From: Bacteroidales bacterium
GTDB taxonomy: Bacteria; Bacteroidota; Bacteroidia; Bacteroidales; UBA932
Length of the DNA stretch: 7,265 nt
Reading direction: 5' to 3'
Assembly (NCBI GenBank): GCA_017538685.1
Contig: JAFYIK010000177.1
Coordinates: 1 to 7,265, forward strand
Below the pieces are notes generated by a model, which saw nothing but the letters and a program-made list of their open reading frames with translations, searched no databases and had not been told where the DNA came from. The first letter of the stretch is position 1; the number at the start of each line of letters is the position of its first letter. This document shows, piece after piece, positions 5,599-7,265 of the stretch. The position numbers were made by a program, and so were the translations under genes.

Positions 5599-6369
5599 CT
5601 AGTAGATGAAAGGAATCATACGCTTGGTGCGCTTTGTGTCTATCTGGCCGGGGAATTCGCGCTGGTAGAGCTCGTAGATGCGGGCCGCGCGCGGGGCGAG
5701 ATTCGCGAAGGTCCAGAGCGCGAACACTGCTCCGGCGAGCGACCAAGTCAGAATCGCGAACCCGACCCACTCCAGCAGCTCGCCGAAATAGTTCGCGCTC
5801 GTGACATAGCGGAACATCCCCGCGCGCGGCAGGTAATGCGCCGTGTCTCCTGGCTTCCGTAGTCCGCGGATGATGGCGTCGGACTGGATGTTTATCCACA
5901 TTCCGACAATAAAGATTGCGCTTCCCGCGACGAACGGCAGACTGGTCAGCCAGCCCTCCTGGTAATACCCGGCAGGGGAGACATAGAAGATCCAGCCGCC
6001 CTGCATCAGAGCATTCAGCGTGTTGAACACAACCCCCATCAGGATGATGCTCAGCGGCATACGGCTGTGGCCGCTCAATTTATTCGGAAAAATGAACGAT
6101 CTATGGAAATAGTGCAGTTCGAAGAGCACCAGAAAGGTCAGCCTGGTCCAGTCGGCCCTGCGGTCCGAGAACCACCACAGCACGAGCATCGCGATGAACA
6201 CCGGCACCTCCATAAGGAACCAGCCAAGATGATTGTCCAGCGTGGGACCCCATTTCGGATGGTAGAACTTGCCGTAGCCTGCGTCCACGAAGAAAAGGGA
6301 TATGAACACCGCCACCGCTATCGCGGACATCACGATCAGGAATAGGTTAAAGCCGAACTGGGTAAACAT
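5599..6369 (-). CDS. 3-oxo-5-alpha-steroid 4-dehydrogenase (SRD5A-like) family protein
   Basis: This is a 256-residue integral membrane protein, close to human SRD5A2 in length (254, from memory). Hydrophobic segments lie at about 8-28, 48-67, 76-94, 104-130, 142-160 and 196-222. Landmarks of the steroid 5-alpha-reductase family are Glu54 in MEVPVF, the HYFHRSF motif (86-92, Tyr87), and the NADPH-binding half with INIQSD (159-164), LRKPGD (170-175), TSANYFGE (190-197) and the C-terminal IPFIY. Glu54 and Tyr87 correspond to the catalytic pair E57/Y91 of SRD5A2. Asn160, Asp164, Arg171, Asn193 and Glu197 line up with its cofactor-binding residues. The predicted reaction is NADPH-dependent reduction of a 3-oxo-delta4 steroid or bile acid to the 5-alpha form. 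It is the first gene of the three-gene operon. Confidence 0.9.
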   Translation of the reverse strand: MFTQFGFNLFLIVMSAIAVAVFISLFFVDAGYGKFYHPKWGPTLDNHLGWFLMEVPVFIAMLVLWWFSDRRADWTRLTFLVLFELHYFHRSFIFPNKLSGHSRMPLSIILMGVVFNTLNALMQGGWIFYVSPAGYYQEGWLTSLPFVAGSAIFIVGMWINIQSDAIIRGLRKPGDTAHYLPRAGMFRYVTSANYFGELLEWVGFAILTWSLAGAVFALWTFANLAPRAARIYELYQREFPGQIDTKRTKRMIPFIY

Positions 6370-6373
6370 AACG

Positions 6374-6381
6374 CAAAGATA
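6374..6381 (-). promoter_or_regulatory. Putative -7 box for the steroid-reductase operon
   Basis: Minus-strand TATCTTTG matches TAnnTTTG and ends 4 nt before the ATG at 6369, so the message would be nearly leaderless. There is no TTTG 19 nt upstream, and that position falls inside the terminator of the preceding esterase gene. Confidence 0.5.
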
Positions 6382-6383
6382 CG

Positions 6384-6416
6384 AAAAAACCGGAAAGCCG
6401 TGGAAGGCTTTCCGGT
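6384..6416 (-). terminator. Rho-independent terminator of the esterase gene
   Basis: The minus-strand stem ACCGGAAAGCC/GGCTTTCCGGT (6389-6399 with 6406-6416, 11 perfect pairs) is followed by a T-run (6389-6384). It separates the esterase from the downstream operon. The T-run ends 2 bp before the operon's putative -7 box. Confidence 0.9.
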
Positions 6417-6436
6417 CTTAACATAACCACTTATAT

Positions 6437-7265
6437 TTATTTGAACAGTTTAGGAGCGAAGGTGTTCAGGTACAGCCTCCAGTTGGACCAGACGTGGCCG
6501 CCGTCGGAGACGAAGTACTCGTGCTTCAGACCGTTGGCCTCGAGAAGGGCGTGCAGATCCTCGGCTCCCTTGAAGAGGAAGTCGGTGTCGCCGCAGGCGA
6601 GGAAGTAAAGCTTCACGCCGGCCTTCTTGAGGGCCTTCACCTGATCTGCGTTCATCTGACCGGCTGCGGAGAGAGGGCAGATGTAGTCGAAGAGCTCAGG
6701 ATAGAGGATGGAGGCGGAAATGGTGTGGCCGCCGCCCATCGAAAGGCCTGCGATAGCGCGCGATGCGGGCTTCGGTATGGCCCTGTAGTTCTTCTCGATG
6801 AAAGGAACGATCTCAGTGCAGAGGCTCCTGACATAGAGCTCGCGGTTCTCCGGAGCCCTCCAGTCGATGGCCTTCTCGGGGATGCCGAGGGTGCGGGCTG
6901 CAGCCTGTCCGGGGTTGCCGTTAGGCATAACCACGATCATAGGCTCTGCCAGACCCTTCTCGATCAGGTTGTCCAGAATCTGGGCGGTGCGGCCCATCGA
7001 AGTCCAAGCCTCTTCGTCGCCGCCTGCTCCGTGGAGAAGGTAAAGGACGGGATACTTCTTCTTGGGGTTGTTCTCGTAGCCGTAAGGGGTGTAGACGGTA
7101 AGACGGCGGCTCATTCCGAGGATCTTGCTGTCGTACCAAGGATGGCTGACGGTGCCGTGCTGAGTGGCCTCGACATAGTTTTCGGTCCTCTCGCCGGGCA
7201 CGATGAGCATAGGGAGATACCTGGTGCCGTCGCGCTGGACGTACACGTTCTGGGGGTCGTTGACG
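6437..7265 (-). CDS. CE1-like esterase (feruloyl/acetyl-xylan esterase or enterochelin-esterase type), 5' end missing
   Basis: This is an alpha/beta-hydrolase fold esterase. The frame stays open to the right window edge, reading VNDPQN before the in-frame GTG at 7246, so the true start lies outside. Numbering from that GTG, the oxyanion-hole HGAGGDEE (72-79) precedes the nucleophile elbow GLSMG (167-171, Ser169). The acid is probably Asp220 or Asp223 in GDTD, and His251 lies in GGHVW. The upstream residues look like the end of an N-terminal beta-sandwich (CBM48/E-set-like) module, often found with CE1 esterases of Bacteroidota that release feruloyl or acetyl groups from plant polysaccharides. 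Any signal peptide is outside the window. A terminator follows, so it is probably not in the steroid operon. Confidence 0.8.
   Translation of the reverse strand, partial: VNDPQNVYVQRDGTRYLPMLIVPGERTENYVEATQHGTVSHPWYDSKILGMSRRLTVYTPYGYENNPKKKYPVLYLLHGAGGDEEAWTSMGRTAQILDNLIEKGLAEPMIVVMPNGNPGQAAARTLGIPEKAIDWRAPENRELYVRSLCTEIVPFIEKNYRAIPKPASRAIAGLSMGGGHTISASILYPELFDYICPLSAAGQMNADQVKALKKAGVKLYFLACGDTDFLFKGAEDLHALLEANGLKHEYFVSDGGHVWSNWRLYLNTFAPKLFK

Noticed and set aside
4855..5862. 335-codon plus-strand open frame opposite the two reductase genes
   Set aside because: It is antisense to two well-conserved enzyme genes, its translation has no recognisable motif, and long antisense frames are common in GC-rich coding DNA.
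6437..7265. Esterase as a fourth member of the steroid operon
   Set aside because: A strong terminator and a separate putative promoter lie between them, and its motifs fit CE1-like esterases.

Overview
The window looks like chromosomal DNA from a GC-rich member of the Bacteroidota, most likely order Bacteroidales. The tRNA promoter matches the Bacteroides-type pattern (TTTG, 19 nt, TAnnTTTG), and further TAnnTTTG boxes sit directly before start codons. The promoter regions I inspected show no clear Shine-Dalgarno sequence, the tRNAs lack an encoded CCA, and tmk is followed by a DoxX/MauE-like membrane protein. I cannot assign a genus.

Layout, left to right. (1) 1-378 (+): 3' end of a cation diffusion facilitator (CDF) metal transporter. 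(2) 379-638: a non-coding stretch packed with short inverted repeats and a strong terminator. (3) 639-795 (-): tRNA-Val(GAC) and an initiator tRNA-Met(CAT), with their own promoter at 808-838. (4) 842-2510 (-): tmk followed by an overlapping DoxX/MauE-like membrane protein gene. (5) 2543-3325 (+): folP, transcribed divergently from tmk across a very small shared promoter region. Its product is divergent and ends abruptly where a repeat begins. (6) 3326-3529: a convergent intergenic region with a bidirectional terminator nested in a larger inverted repeat. (7) 3530-6369 (-): a tightly packed three-gene operon encoding a eukaryote-like steroid 5-alpha-reductase, an Old Yellow Enzyme-family NADH:flavin oxidoreductase and a short-chain dehydrogenase. 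(8) 6437-7265 (-): a CE1-like esterase, cut by the window edge.

The operon in (7) is the most notable content. Its composition matches the 5AR / 5BR / HSDH gene sets reported in human gut Bacteroidales (Odoribacteraceae, Parabacteroides merdae). Those convert 3-oxo-delta4 bile acids to 5-alpha (allo) or 5-beta products and reduce the 3-oxo group, as in isoallolithocholic acid formation. By inference, the first two genes reduce the delta4 double bond with opposite stereochemistry and the third interconverts the 3-oxo and 3-hydroxy groups. The SDR carries an in-frame 93-bp imperfect inverted repeat, which adds about 31 residues to its N-terminal half.

Other points of interest are back-to-back near-leaderless promoters for tmk and folP, several unannotated palindromic repeats, and a terminator nested in an inverted repeat that uses the tRNA-Val acceptor end.
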